Origin: Clostridioides difficile ATCC 9689 = DSM 1296
GTDB taxonomy: Bacteria; Bacillota; Clostridia; Peptostreptococcales; Peptostreptococcaceae
NCBI RefSeq assembly: GCF_001077535.1
Contig: NZ_CP011968.1
Location: 1,612,001-1,676,000 of the forward strand
Reading direction: 5' to 3'
DNA: 64,000 bases
Shown: piece after piece, positions 9,187 to 18,325 of the stretch
How the letters are laid out: every line of letters begins with the position of its first letter
How positions within the stretch are numbered: position 1 is the first letter of the stretch
Translations under genes and position numbers: made by a program
The notes under the pieces: model-generated
The model's database searches: none
Told to the model about the DNA's origin: nothing
What the model saw: only the letters and a program-made list of their open reading frames with translations

Positions 9187-9990
9187 GTGAAAAAAATTGG
9201 ATTCATAGGTGCAGGAAATATGGCAAGCGCTATGATAGGGGGAATAGTAAATTCAAAATTAGTTGAACCTAATATGGTTATAGCATCAGCATATAGTCAA
9301 GGAACTCTCGATAGAATAGATGCAAATTTTGGAATAAATACTACAAAAGACTCGAAGGAAGTAACTAGAACCTCTGATATAGTAATTGTAGCTGTTAAAC
9401 CAGATATATATGATGATATTTTGGAAGAGATAAAAGACTTTATAGATGACAATAAAATTATAGTTACAATAGCAGCAGGAAAATCTATAAAAGATATAGA
9501 GTCTATTATAGGAGAAGATAAAAAAATAGTTAGAACTATGCCAAATACTCCAGCTCTTGTAAATGAAGCCATGTCTTCTCTTTCTATAAATAAAAATATA
9601 AACAAAGAAGACTTAGAAGCAGTTACAGAAGTATTTAATTCTTTTGGAAATACTGAGGTAGTACCAGAGTATCTTATAGAAGCTGTAATTGGTGCAAGTG
9701 GTTCTGCACCAGCATATGTATTTTTATTTATAGAAGCTATAGCAGATGCAGCAGTAATTGCAGGAATGCCAAGACCACAAGCATATAAGTTTGCATCACA
9801 GGCTGTTATGGGTTCTGCAAAAATGGTACTTGAGACAGGAAAACATCCTGGTGAATTAAAAGATATGGTATGTTCACCTGGTGGAACTACTATAGAAGCA
9901 GTTAAAGTACTTGAAGAAGAAGGTTTTAGAGCTTCTGTGATAAAAGCAATATGTGCATGTATAGAAAAATCTAAAAAAATGAGTGAGTAA
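9187..9990 (+). CDS. proC: pyrroline-5-carboxylate reductase
   Basis: Catalyses the last step of proline synthesis, NAD(P)H reduction of pyrroline-5-carboxylate, in the cytoplasm. The Rossmann motif GFIGAGNMASAMIGG is at the N-terminus, VAVKPDI and RTMPNTPALVNEAM lie in the middle, and the P5CR signature PGGTTIEAVKVLEEEGFRAS is near residue 235. Length (267) is typical. The start is GTG at 9187, set by AAGGAGGT ten bases upstream. It follows the cupin regulator and ends at a strong bidirectional terminator. C. difficile uses proline as a Stickland acceptor, so this gene balances supply (context inference). Confidence 0.95.
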   Translation: MKKIGFIGAGNMASAMIGGIVNSKLVEPNMVIASAYSQGTLDRIDANFGINTTKDSKEVTRTSDIVIVAVKPDIYDDILEEIKDFIDDNKIIVTIAAGKSIKDIESIIGEDKKIVRTMPNTPALVNEAMSSLSINKNINKEDLEAVTEVFNSFGNTEVVPEYLIEAVIGASGSAPAYVFLFIEAIADAAVIAGMPRPQAYKFASQAVMGSAKMVLETGKHPGELKDMVCSPGGTTIEAVKVLEEEGFRASVIKAICACIEKSKKMSE

Positions 9991-10012
9991 TAAAAATTTA
10001 TTGTAAATAAAG

Positions 10013-10060
10013 AGAATTGCCTTTTATAGAAAATTTCCATTTTAGGCAATTCTTTTTATT
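10013..10060. terminator. bidirectional terminator between proC and the DUF1002 gene
   Basis: AGAATTGCCT (10013-10022) pairs perfectly with AGGCAATTCT (10044-10053). T-rich tracts flank it on both strands, serving two convergent genes. Confidence 0.85.
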
Positions 10061-10070
10061 TGTTTAATTT

Positions 10071-11246
10071 CTAAAATAAGCCTGAAAGCCAATTTTTTAT
10101 TTTTTCAAAGAAACCAACTGAGTCATTATTATTTGATTGATTTTCTGAATTATTTGTTGTGTTGTTTTCATTTGTTTGAGAACTATCGTTATTTTCATTA
10201 TTACTTGAAGTATCATTTTTTGAGCTATTTGTATCACTATCATTGTTAGAATTAGTATTATTTTGTGGATTTATTTGAACACCTTCTGTAGAATTTATTA
10301 CAGCATCAGAGCCAAGAGACTCATCATTAGTGTTATTTAAGATTCCCAAATCTTTTTTATCTCCGCCTGAGAATAAACCAGAGAACCAGTCTCCTATTCC
10401 ACTAAACCATCCACCAATAGTATCTAGTATACCAGAACCCTTAACACTTTCACCTAATTTCTTTAATTGTTCATTTACATTATCTGATACATTATCTAGT
10501 GTATTTTTCATGCTATTGTAATCGTAATTTTGGTCAGCTATTTTTTTCATTACACCTTTAATTTGTTCTTTTTGTTCTGGTGTAATAGTAATATTGTAAT
10601 TATTTACAACATTATTTATTGTATTTGCTATTTGATTGGTATCTTTTGTACCATTCTTTACAATTTCTGTTTTTATATCATTCATTACACCTGTTGCTTT
10701 TTCTTGCCCTATATCATCTCCTAAGTCACCTGTAACTACCAATTCTTCAGAAGCAATTTCTTTCTTAGTTTCATCAAGTTTCTTTCCTGAAGCATCCTCA
10801 AATGCTTTCATGATTCCTGTCAATGCTCCAGTACCACTTACAGGATATGGAGCAGCAGCAATAACATTTGCATCTTCAAGACCAGCTGTTGTAAGGGTTG
10901 AAGCAATCATTGAACTAGTTACCCAAGTTAAGTTTGCTGTTTTAACATTAATTCCATTTCCTTTTTTAGTAGGTTCAACGTATGAGCAAGAGATAGTAAC
11001 TTTTCCAAGTTGACCCTCTGTTGCAACACCTTGTAAATACTGTCTTTCTTCTGCATTTGTTACATCTAAAACTAAGACTTGGTCTTTTTTTACTCCAAAG
11101 TAATTAAGCATTTGCTGCTTTTGAGACTCTGATAAGTTAGCTCCAAGTGTAACTACATTTGTACCGTCTGCATAAGAAAGGTTCATACTCCCAAGTACAA
11201 GCATAGTAGACACAACAATAGAACTAATTTGTTTTTTAAACTTCAT
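10071..11246 (-). CDS. secreted DUF1002 protein
   Basis: A protein of about 391 residues with a signal peptide (MKFKKQISSIVVSTMLVLGS, cleavage likely near SYADG), so it is exported. Residues 30-230 resemble the DUF1002/YpuA family (VVTLGANLSESQKQQMLNYF, then VTNAEERQYLQG). The C-terminal part has a motif GWFSGIGDWFSGLFSGG, a linker of about 80 residues rich in Asn and Ser, and a terminal NWLSGLF that echoes the earlier motif. The ATG at 11246 sits behind AGGAGGAA; the upstream ATG at 11273 has no site. Function of the family is not established. Single gene, convergent with proC. Confidence 0.8.
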   Translation of the reverse strand: MKFKKQISSIVVSTMLVLGSMNLSYADGTNVVTLGANLSESQKQQMLNYFGVKKDQVLVLDVTNAEERQYLQGVATEGQLGKVTISCSYVEPTKKGNGINVKTANLTWVTSSMIASTLTTAGLEDANVIAAAPYPVSGTGALTGIMKAFEDASGKKLDETKKEIASEELVVTGDLGDDIGQEKATGVMNDIKTEIVKNGTKDTNQIANTINNVVNNYNITITPEQKEQIKGVMKKIADQNYDYNSMKNTLDNVSDNVNEQLKKLGESVKGSGILDTIGGWFSGIGDWFSGLFSGGDKKDLGILNNTNDESLGSDAVINSTEGVQINPQNNTNSNNDSDTNSSKNDTSSNNENNDSSQTNENNTTNNSENQSNNNDSVGFFEKIKNWLSGLF

Positions 11247-11512
11247 AATATTCCTCCTAGATTTAACATACATTACATTTTCAATCTATTTTTTTATTAA
11301 TATATTGAATAAAAATATGTGCTACATTTCTATTATACTAAATATAAACTATTTTTTAAATCAATGCGATTACAACTTTGTAATAAAAAAGGGAATATAA
11401 GGAAGATAATAAAAAAATAATTTTTGTAAGAGATTGAAAAAACAATTAATGTAGTATACTATAATATAGAAATGATTATGATAATGTTATAGAATCGGAA
11501 GGAGAAAAATAA

Positions 11513-11989
11513 ATGTCAAAAGAATTAGTAAAAGATAGAGTAATAAAATATTTAATAGAAGATTTATTAGTACCTCAAGATATGATTGATACAAATGTTG
11601 AGTTGGCAGAATTTGAAGAAGGTGCAGAAGGAATTTTAGATATTGTTGTAAATGTTAAAGATGAAGAAGATTATTATGCACCTGTAATGATAGTGCAATG
11701 TTTAGATGAAGATGTGGAGTTAGAAGGAGAAGTTTTACAAAAACAAATAGAATTTTTAGAAGAAGTGGATAATATAACTATGTCAGGTAGATTGGTTTTA
11801 ACTAATGGAGATGCTATGATGTACGCTGATTGGAGAGGGGAAGAATACGATACTGAGGCAGCTCTTCCAACTTATGATATAATGGTAAAAGAGTTTCATG
11901 AAATGGAACAACAGGCAAAAGATTTAGAAGAACATCATCACCATGATGAAAATTGTGGATGTGGATGTAATCATCATCATGAAAATTAA
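11513..11989 (+). CDS. conserved hypothetical protein with C-terminal His/Cys metal-binding tail
   Basis: A 158-residue acidic protein with an N-terminal region like the type I restriction HSDR_N_2 family (KDRVIKYLIEDLLVP, then DIVVNVKDEEDYYAPVMIVQ). Here it stands alone, without helicase or methylase. The last 20 residues are EEHHHHDENCGCGCNHHHEN, a run of His and Cys likely to bind Zn, Ni or Cu. The ATG at 11513 follows GGAAGGAGAA. A strong terminator follows. Not a restriction gene in its present context; its role is unknown. Confidence 0.75.
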   Translation: MSKELVKDRVIKYLIEDLLVPQDMIDTNVELAEFEEGAEGILDIVVNVKDEEDYYAPVMIVQCLDEDVELEGEVLQKQIEFLEEVDNITMSGRLVLTNGDAMMYADWRGEEYDTEAALPTYDIMVKEFHEMEQQAKDLEEHHHHDENCGCGCNHHHEN

Positions 11990-12010
11990 ATATTGAGCAT
12001 ATATATAAAA

Positions 12011-12040
12011 AAAGACTGTTTAGTAAACAGTCTTTTTTTA
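12011..12040 (+). terminator. terminator after the His/Cys-tail gene
   Basis: AAAGACTGTT (12011-12020) pairs with AACAGTCTTT (12026-12035), followed by a run of T. Confidence 0.9.
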
Positions 12041-12279
12041 GACATATATCATTCAAAAAACTAAGAATATAACAACATATAATAAAATAAATTATATATA
12101 TAAGGAGGATATTGCTGTTAGAAGTAGAATAATATTATAGGTATAGTTTTTATAAATTTGTATACATAATATACAAAACAATTCATTTAAAGAATGGGAT
12201 ATTATGTAATTGTAGATTATGTAGGTTTAAATTATTTATTTTTGTTTTAGCAAATTCTATGAATAGAAGGGGTTTGATT

Positions 12280-13164
12280 ATGGATACTAAAAAAGAAAAT
12301 AATTATGAAAATTATATTTGTGTGGGTTCATCAAATGTATCAAATGCGATGAAAATGTATTTAAAGGAAATAGAGGAATACAAAATGTTGTCAGCAGGAG
12401 AAGAGGTAGAGCTGGCTAAGGAAATAATCAACTCATCTTCAGTAGCAAAAGAAAAATTTATAAATTCAAATTATAGGTTGGTAGTGAGCATAGCAAAGAG
12501 ATATAAAAGAGATAGTATTGATATGTTGGATTTAATTCAAGCAGGAAATATAGGACTTATAAAAGCTGTAGAAAAGTACGATTATAAAAAAGGATACAAA
12601 TTTAGCACTTATGCAACTTGGTGGATAAAACAAAGTATAACAAGATATATCGACGATTGCGAAAATACTATTAGGATACCTATACATCTTCATCAGAGAA
12701 TAAATTTTGTAAAGAAAAAGAAACAAGAACTTTTAAATGTGTTATTAAGAGAGCCAACTATAGATGAGATTGCAGATGCATGTGGCTTAGAAGTTGACAA
12801 AGTGTTGGAATTATTAAGAAGAGATAAAAATGTTGTATCTTTGGATACTCCATTAAAAGAAGATGAGGATAGTAGTTTAGTTGAATTTATACCATCAGAT
12901 GCTGATTTTAAAGATGTTGTAATACACGAAGTTGAACAGCATAATTTAAAAGAAAAGATAGAAGAACTACTTACAGGTCTTGGAGAGCAAGAACAGCAAG
13001 TTTTAAGAATGAGATTTGGAATTGATGATGATGACCCTAAAACACTAGAACAGATTGGAAAGGTATTTGGAGTTACCAGAGAACGAATAAGACAGATAGA
13101 AGCTAAAGCAATAAGAAAATTAAGACATCCAAGTAAGTTAAAACAATTAAAGCATTTTTATTAA
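12280..13164 (+). CDS. sigA2: secondary primary-type sigma factor (SigA2, group 2 sigma-70)
   Basis: A protein of about 294 residues carrying regions 1.2 to 4.2 of sigma-70 but lacking region 1.1, so it is shorter than the housekeeping sigma. Region 2.3-2.4 is YKFSTYATWWIKQSITRYID, region 3 contains LLREPTIDEIADACGL, and region 4.2 is GVTRERIRQIEAKAIRKLRH. Almost all promoter-contacting residues of SigA seem kept, so it probably reads -10/-35 elements like those of SigA. The ATG at 12280 is preceded by AGAAGGGGTTT; the upstream ATG at 12259 lacks a site. Position matches C. difficile CD1498 (recollection). Confidence 0.88.
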   Translation: MDTKKENNYENYICVGSSNVSNAMKMYLKEIEEYKMLSAGEEVELAKEIINSSSVAKEKFINSNYRLVVSIAKRYKRDSIDMLDLIQAGNIGLIKAVEKYDYKKGYKFSTYATWWIKQSITRYIDDCENTIRIPIHLHQRINFVKKKKQELLNVLLREPTIDEIADACGLEVDKVLELLRRDKNVVSLDTPLKEDEDSSLVEFIPSDADFKDVVIHEVEQHNLKEKIEELLTGLGEQEQQVLRMRFGIDDDDPKTLEQIGKVFGVTRERIRQIEAKAIRKLRHPSKLKQLKHFY

Positions 13165-13250
13165 TATTTTTAGACACATTATATATGAGAGTATGAGAAA
13201 GCATGTTAATCTCTACTTAGGAATTATTTTTTTATAAAATCTGTTTATGA

Positions 13251-13295
13251 ACAGCACACTTGTATTTTATAGGTGTGCTGTTATTTTATTTATTT
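13251..13295 (+). terminator. terminator after sigA2
   Basis: ACAGCACAC (13251-13259) pairs with GTGTGCTGT (13273-13281), followed by TATTTTATTTATTT. The remaining bases up to murJ (13296-13637) hold no gene I can support. Confidence 0.8.
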
Positions 13296-13637
13296 AATAA
13301 AGTACATAATAGTTTAGTAAAATTTCTCAATATGGACAAAATATGTTAGAATATAGTTTAAAAAGATAATAAAATCTGTTTTTTACTTTTAAAGTTATCG
13401 GGTAGCAACTCCATTTCTTTGAATATAATTGAAGCTATACAATTTATATAGGAAAAATGTAAAACTTATTGGAGAAATAAAAAAATATGAAGAATAATGT
13501 AGTTTGTGATATATTAAGAAATAGGTGTTAATTATATTTTGATAGGGCTAAGCAAGGCAAATTAGTTGATAGAATTATATCTAATGAGCTAAATTTTACT
13601 TGATTAAAAAGAGGTATGTTAGAAGTGGAGTGATAAA

Positions 13638-14035
13638 ATGAGCAAGGTAGCTAAAGCAACTTTTTATTTGATGATAGTTACTATAATCTCTAAGATTCTT
13701 GGAATGGGTAGAGAATTAGTATTATCATCAATTTATGGTACAGGCTTATATACAGAGAGTTATTTAACAGCTATGAATATACCAAATATTATATTTGCAG
13801 CAATAGGTACTGCTATAGTTACTACTTTTATTCCAATGTATCAAGATATAAGTAGTAAACAAGGTGAAAAGCAAGCACTAAAGTTTTTAAACAATGTTTT
13901 AAATATAATAGTTGGTATATGCATAGTTGTAGCTATATTAGGAGTTATTTTCTCAAAGCAACTTGTAAGTATATTTGCTATAGGATTTGAAGGAGAGAGG
14001 TTTTTACTTACCGTAAAATTTACTAAAATATTGAT
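13638..14035 (+). CDS. murJ: murJ exon 1 (lipid II flippase, N-terminal part), split by an IStron
   Basis: This encodes the first 132 codons plus two bases of a MurJ/MviN-family flippase, which moves lipid II across the membrane for peptidoglycan synthesis. It begins SKVAKATFYLMIVTIISKIL, typical of MviN, and covers the first three or four helices. The unspliced frame runs four bases of codons into the insertion and stops at 14045 (135 residues). The exon ends TTG AT at 14035, inside the TTGAT target used by CdISt1-type IStrons. Joining 14035 to 15930 gives KILITGIIFIG and a continuous 514-codon frame. ATG at 13638 with GTGGAGTGA upstream. Confidence 0.9.
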
Positions 14036-14500
14036 TAAAAAATAGCTACGCACACTCGTGACTTTAGTCATGAGTTAGTAGCTAAAATAGTCAGCATATA
14101 GGGAAACCTATATGTAGAGATAGGATAGAACCTATCCAATACTACTTGAATTGCTGGAAACCCCTAAAGCTAATCAAACTAAAACATAAGGATGAAATAA
14201 ACCTAAGTGTGAAAGTTACGAAAGTAGAAAAAATTGGTTAGATGGTATAAGGTTAAATCCTAAGTACTTTAAAATGGGCAATCAGCAGGTAAACTCCGAA
14301 TAGGAGAAACTTCAACGACTATTCCTCTTGAGGGAAGTACACTACAAGCTATTGGTAGTGGAAGTGGGTAGACCTTAACGGATAATGCTGAAGGATAAGA
14401 TATAGTCTGTGCTTACATGAAAGTGTAAGAAGTTCATAAGAGAACTGCATAGGTAGTAGCGAACTTATGTGAACGACAACCTCAAAAATGATAAAAGTTA
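14036..14500 (+). ncRNA. group I self-splicing intron ribozyme core
   Basis: The four conserved elements of a group I intron appear in order: P (GAATTGCTGGAAA, 14148-14160), Q (AATCAGCAGGTAA, 14280-14292; its CAGC pairs with GCTG of P to form P4), R (TTCAACGACTA, 14311-14321) and S (AAGATATAGTCT, 14397-14408; its TAGTC pairs with GACTA of R to form P7). The 3' limit of the catalytic core near 14500 is approximate. The 3' splice site lies about 1.4 kb downstream, after tnpB, so the whole element is excised as one intron. Confidence 0.9.
14055..14074 (+). repeat. left-end subterminal hairpin of the IStron
   Basis: CTCGTGACTTTAGTCATGAG folds into a nine-pair stem with a TT loop. Its core TGACTTTAGTCAT is identical to the right-end hairpin. 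Such imperfect palindromes are the binding sites of IS200/IS605 HUH transposases. Confidence 0.85.
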
Positions 14501-14702
14501 AGACTTACGGTTCTTAAATATGTTATTTAAAATTAAATATAAAACCTTCTAAATAATTGTTTTAAATAATTACATTTGTTAACATTATTATAGGTGATTA
14601 ATAAATTGTTTACCACAGCATTATATAATATATTAAATGTGATAAAATGTGATAAAATCATTAAAAAGTGTATCAAAAAACAATTAAAGTGAGGTGATAG
14701 CA

Positions 14703-15812
14703 GTGAAAAAAGCTTATAAGTTTAGACTGTATCCAAATAAAAAGCAACAAGAGTTAATTAACAAAACTTTTGGATGTTGTAGATTTGTATATAATAAGTA
14801 TCTTGCTAAAAGAATAGATGTTTATAAAAACGATAAAGAAACTTTTACTTATAAACAGTGTAGTTCTGATTTGACCAATTTAAAAAAAGAATTAAAGTGG
14901 CTTAAAGAACCTGACAAATTTTCACTACAAAACGCCTTAAAAGATTTAGATAATGCATATAAAAAATTCTTTAAAGAAAAAGCAGGATTTCCTAAATTTA
15001 AATCAAAGAAAATTAATAGATTTTCATATAAAACTAACTTTACAAATGGAAACATTATGTATTGTGGTCAACATATAAAACTACCTAAACTTGGTATGGT
15101 TAAGATAAGGGATAAACAAGTACCTCAAGGTAGAATACTTAATGCTACTATATCTAAAGAACCAAGTGGTAGATATTATGTATCATTATGCTGTACTGAT
15201 GTAGATATTGAAGCATTTGAAAATACTAATAATCATATAGGTTTAGATTTGGGAATTAAAGAATTTTGTATCTCAAGTTGTGGAGAATTTATAGAAAATC
15301 CTAAGTATCTTAAGAAGTCATTAAACAAACTTGCTAAATTACAAAGAGAATTATCGAGAAAAACAATCGGTAGTTTAAATAGAAATAAAGCAAGATTAAA
15401 AGTTGCAAGACTTCAAGAACATATAGCCAATCAAAGAAAGGATTTTCTACAAAAACTATCTACTAAATTAATAAAAGAGAACGATATTATTTGCATAGAA
15501 GATTTACAAGTAAAGAATATGATTAGGAAACGTAAACTATCTCGCTTAATTTCTGATGTATCATGGTCAGAGTTTATTCGTCAATTAGAATACAAGGCTA
15601 ATTGGCATGGTAGACAAATTGTAAAGGTAGGTAAATTCTTTGCAAGTTCACAAATATGCAATAAATGTGGGTATAAAAACGAGGAAGTTAAGAACTTAAA
15701 TATAAGAGAATGGATTTGTCCTAGTTGTAATGAAACTCACGATAGAGATATAAATGCAAGTAGAAATATATTAAAAGAAGGATTAAGACTAATAACAATT
15801 CAAAATAAATAA
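14703..15812 (+). CDS. tnpB: TnpB RNA-guided endonuclease of the IStron
   Basis: An OrfB/TnpB family protein of about 369 residues. The N-terminus [18 protein letters not shown] is typical. The RuvC-like catalytic residues all look intact: Asp in [11 protein letters not shown], Glu in [12 protein letters not shown] and Asp in [12 protein letters not shown] zinc finger is formed by CNKCGY and CPSC. TnpB cuts DNA next to a TAM under guidance of an omega-RNA from the element's right end (family knowledge). I chose GTG at 14703, with GAGGTGATA just upstream, over the GTG at 14694. It lies wholly inside the group I intron. Confidence 0.92.
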   Translation: MKKAYKFRLYPNKKQQELINKTFGCCRFVYNKYLAKRIDVYKNDKETFTYKQCSSDLTNLKKELKWLKEPDKFSLQNALKDLDNAYKKFFKEKAGFPKFKSKKINRFSYKTNFTNGNIMYCGQHIKLPKLGMVKIRDKQVPQGRILNATISKEPSGRYYVSLCCTDVDIEAFENTNNHIGLDLGIKEFCISSCGEFIENPKYLKKSLNKLAKLQRELSRKTIGSLNRNKARLKVARLQEHIANQRKDFLQKLSTKLIKENDIICIEDLQVKNMIRKRKLSRLISDVSWSEFIRQLEYKANWHGRQIVKVGKFFASSQICNKCGYKNEEVKNLNIREWICPSCNETHDRDINASRNILKEGLRLITIQNK

Positions 15813-15900
15813 CGTATGTAAGAACCGTAGGAACTACGGGGATAGCCTGTGGAGAATTAGTAAGACATATTTTAGTATGCAAAATTCTATGAAGCAGGAA

Positions 15901-15921
15901 CCCTGTGACTTTAGTCATGGG
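15901..15921 (+). repeat. right-end subterminal hairpin of the IStron
   Basis: CCCTGTGACTTTAGTCATGG plus one G forms an imperfect hairpin with one bulged T and shares the TGACTTTAGTCAT core with the left end. It ends eight bases before the predicted 3' splice site (15929/15930). In IS605 elements this end also encodes the 3' scaffold of the omega-RNA. Confidence 0.85.
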
Positions 15922-15929
15922 AGGTTCAG

Positions 15930-17076
15930 AACAGGAATAATATTCATAGGTATTACAAGTGTTATGTCAGCATTTTTACAAATTAAAGAGAACTTTATTG
16001 TAGTTGGATTTGGAAGTATACCCTATAATATAGTAATAATTATTTCAATAATGTTAAGTACCATATTTGGACCATACATACTTCCAATTGGTGCTGTGGT
16101 TGCTATGGTAGTTCAACTGCTCTTTTACATGTTTTTTGTTAAAAAAACGAACTACAAATACTTATACTACTTAAACTTTAAAGATGATAGCCTTATTAAA
16201 TTACTAGCATTACTTTCACCAGTATTTATAGGTGTTGCTGTTAATCAAGTGAACTCATTGGTAGATACAACTTTAGCCTCAACATTAGTTAAAGGAAGCA
16301 TTCCAGCACTTACTTATGCAGATAGATTAAATGGTTTTGTTACAGGGACATTTACAGCTTCAATAGTATCTGTTATGTATCCTATGTTATCTAAGTTAAG
16401 TGCAGAAAATAATCAAAAGAAGTTTACTAGTTCAGTTAAATCTAGTATAAATATGATAATAATTTCTATGATTCCTATTTCAGTTGCTTCTATTTTTTTT
16501 GCAACTCCTGTTGTTAGAATCATTTTTGAGAGAGGTGCTTTTGATGCGAGGGCAACCCAAATGACAGCAACTGCCTTAATTTTTTATGCAGTTGGTATGA
16601 CTGCATTTGGCTTAAGAGATATTTTGGGAAAGGTTTTTTATTCATTACAAGACACAAAAACACCTATGGTAAATGGGATTATATCTGTAGGGGTAAATAT
16701 AGTATTGGACTTAGTTTTAATAAAACCAATGGCTCATGGTGGTCTTGCTCTTGCAACTAGTTCATCATCAATTGCATGTATATTGTTACTCTTCTTGAAC
16801 CTAAAGAGAAAAGTTGGATATTTTGGACAAGATAAAATAATAAAAGCAACTTTGAAATCGGTAGTTGCATCTTTAATTATGGGTGTTTTATCATACTTTA
16901 CGTATAAATTTATATTTGGAATTTTGGGAGTAGGAACATTTAATGAGTTTGTATCACTAGCTATTTCAGTTATAGTTGGAGGTGGAATTTATACACTACT
17001 AATGACTATTTTTAAAGTTGAAGAGGTTGATATGATACTGAATATTGCAAAGAGAAAATTGCATTTAAAAAAGTAA
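15930..17076 (+). CDS. murJ: murJ exon 2 (lipid II flippase, C-terminal part)
   Basis: This encodes the remaining 381 or so codons of MurJ, beginning TGIIFIGITSVMSAFLQ after the splice junction. An apparent start at 15877 lies within the IStron and is not a genuine one. Family features include GIFE-like VVRIIFERGAFDARATQMTA and the long hydrophobic helices to the C-terminus. Without intron removal this segment has no plausible translation start of its own, so MurJ function from this locus should depend on RNA splicing. deoC follows 35 bases downstream. Confidence 0.9.
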
Positions 17077-17111
17077 TCTAATTATATTAATTATAAATTT
17101 AGGAGGATTTT

Positions 17112-17771
17112 ATGAAACATATATTAAAAACAGTAGACCATACTATTTTAAAAGCTACAACTACATGGGAAGATATTAAAATTTTATGTGATGAAGCTGT
17201 AGATATGAGTGTAGCATCAGTTTGCATACCACCATCATATGTGAAAAGAGCATCAGAATATCTAAAAGGTAAAATAAAGATATGTACAGTGATAGGGTTC
17301 CCTTTGGGATATCAAACTACTGCTACAAAAGTATTTGAAGCAAAAGATGCTATTGAAAATGGAGCAGATGAAGTTGATATGGTTGTAAACATTTCAGATA
17401 TAAAAAATAAAGATTATGATAATATAGGAAAAGAAATAAAAGAAATAAAAAAAGCTATAGAAGATAAAGTATTAAAAGTCATTATAGAGACATGTTATTT
17501 AGATGAAGATGAAAAAATAAAAATGTGTGAAATAGTAACAATGTCAGGTTCAGATTTTATAAAAACATCTACTGGAATGGGAACAGGTGGAGCTACTTTA
17601 GAAGATATAAAGCTTATGAAAGAGCATGTTGGAAAAAATGTAAAAATAAAAGCTGCAGGGGGAGTTAAATCAATTTCTGATGCAGAAAAATTTATAGAGG
17701 CAGGAGCAGAAAGGTTAGGAACTAGCTCAATATGTAAAATATTAAAAAATGAAGATACAACAGATTATTAA
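17112..17771 (+). CDS. deoC: deoxyribose-phosphate aldolase
   Basis: Cleaves 2-deoxyribose-5-phosphate to glyceraldehyde-3-phosphate and acetaldehyde in deoxynucleoside catabolism. The 219-residue TIM barrel shows DHTILKA at the start, TVIGFPLGYQTTATKVFEA, GADEVDMVVN, and the Schiff-base lysine in FIKTSTGMGTGGAT, followed by KAAGGVKS. ATG at 17112 with AGGAGG upstream. It follows murJ closely and ends at a strong terminator; no other deo genes are adjacent. Confidence 0.95.
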   Translation: MKHILKTVDHTILKATTTWEDIKILCDEAVDMSVASVCIPPSYVKRASEYLKGKIKICTVIGFPLGYQTTATKVFEAKDAIENGADEVDMVVNISDIKNKDYDNIGKEIKEIKKAIEDKVLKVIIETCYLDEDEKIKMCEIVTMSGSDFIKTSTGMGTGGATLEDIKLMKEHVGKNVKIKAAGGVKSISDAEKFIEAGAERLGTSSICKILKNEDTTDY

Positions 17772-17834
17772 AGTTTTTAACTTATGGGATAGGATTACAA
17801 AAATTAAAATTTAATTATAAATATAAAGAACAAA

Positions 17835-17868
17835 AAACAGAGGGAATTTTCCCTCTGTTTTTTATTTA
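17835..17868 (+). terminator. terminator after deoC
   Basis: AAACAGAGGGAA (17835-17846) pairs perfectly with TTCCCTCTGTTT (17849-17860), followed by T residues. Confidence 0.92.
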
Positions 17869-17871
17869 GTA

Positions 17872-17931
17872 TTGACAGAAAATATTTTTCAAGATATTAT
17901 AAGTTATATAGTTAATTAGTTGAGTAACTAA
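17872..17931 (+). promoter_or_regulatory. promoter and operator of the GntR-ABC operon
   Basis: TTGACA (17872-17877), 17 bases, TATTAT (17895-17900). Just after the expected start lies an inverted repeat TTAGTT-GAGT-AACTAA (17916-17931), well placed for autorepression by the GntR-type regulator it precedes. Confidence 0.7.
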
Positions 17932-17953
17932 CTGATGGAGAAAGGAGGAACCT

Positions 17954-18322
17954 ATGAAATTAGTATTAAATAATGAAGAACCTATATTTATTCAGATAGC
18001 ACGAGCAATTGAAGATGAGATACTATCAAATGGAATAAAAGAAGAAGAACAGGTTCCATCAACAACAGAGCTTTCAAAGCTTTATAAAATTAATCCAGCT
18101 ACAGTATTAAAAGGTATAAATATATTGGTTGATAAAAATATTTTATATAAGAAGAGGGGGATAGGGATGTTTGTATCAGATGGTGCAAAAACTATTATAA
18201 AAGAAGCTAGAAAAGAAAATTTTAAACATAATTTTGTAAAAAACCTACTTCAAGAAGCTAACAAATTAGAAATAAATAGAGAAGAATTGGTTGATATTAT
18301 AATTAATTTCAAGGAGGATTAA
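17954..18322 (+). CDS. GntR-family regulator, YtrA type
   Basis: A 122-residue regulator with an N-terminal winged helix (IFIQIARAIEDEILSNG, then PSTTELSKLYKINPATVLKG and KRGIGMFV) and only a short C-terminal helical tail, which is the YtrA subgroup. These usually sit first in an operon with ABC transporter genes and repress it until cell-envelope stress or a ligand is sensed. Here the ABC ATPase starts four bases after the stop. ATG at 17954 with AAAGGAGGAA upstream. Confidence 0.88.
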   Translation: MKLVLNNEEPIFIQIARAIEDEILSNGIKEEEQVPSTTELSKLYKINPATVLKGINILVDKNILYKKRGIGMFVSDGAKTIIKEARKENFKHNFVKNLLQEANKLEINREELVDIIINFKED

Positions 18323-18325
18323 TAT

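Larger units (their letters stand above)
14036..15929 (+). mobile_element. IStron (CdISt1-like: group I intron fused to IS200/IS605-type tnpB element)
   Basis: A 1894-bp element inserted 3' of TTGAT inside murJ. It has group I intron core elements at the left, a tnpB gene at the right, and an IS605-like hairpin near each end (14055-14074 and 15901-15921). The left boundary follows a T that would make the conserved U-G pair of P1, and the right boundary ends in G (15929) as group I introns do. Removing exactly this interval restores the murJ frame. No transposase TnpA is present, so mobility must be supplied in trans. Boundaries are inferred from frame restoration and intron rules, without an empty-site comparison. 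Confidence 0.93.

Noticed and set aside
9297..10049. 250-codon minus-strand frame opposite proC
   Set aside because: It lies wholly antisense to a clear proC, has no ribosome site, and its composition mirrors the proC codons.
11513..11989. Type I restriction system
   Set aside because: Only an HSDR_N-like domain is present; no helicase, methylase or specificity gene is nearby.
15877..15929. Start of the second murJ frame at 15877
   Set aside because: The codons before 15930 belong to the right end of the IStron; the apparent start is inside the mobile element.
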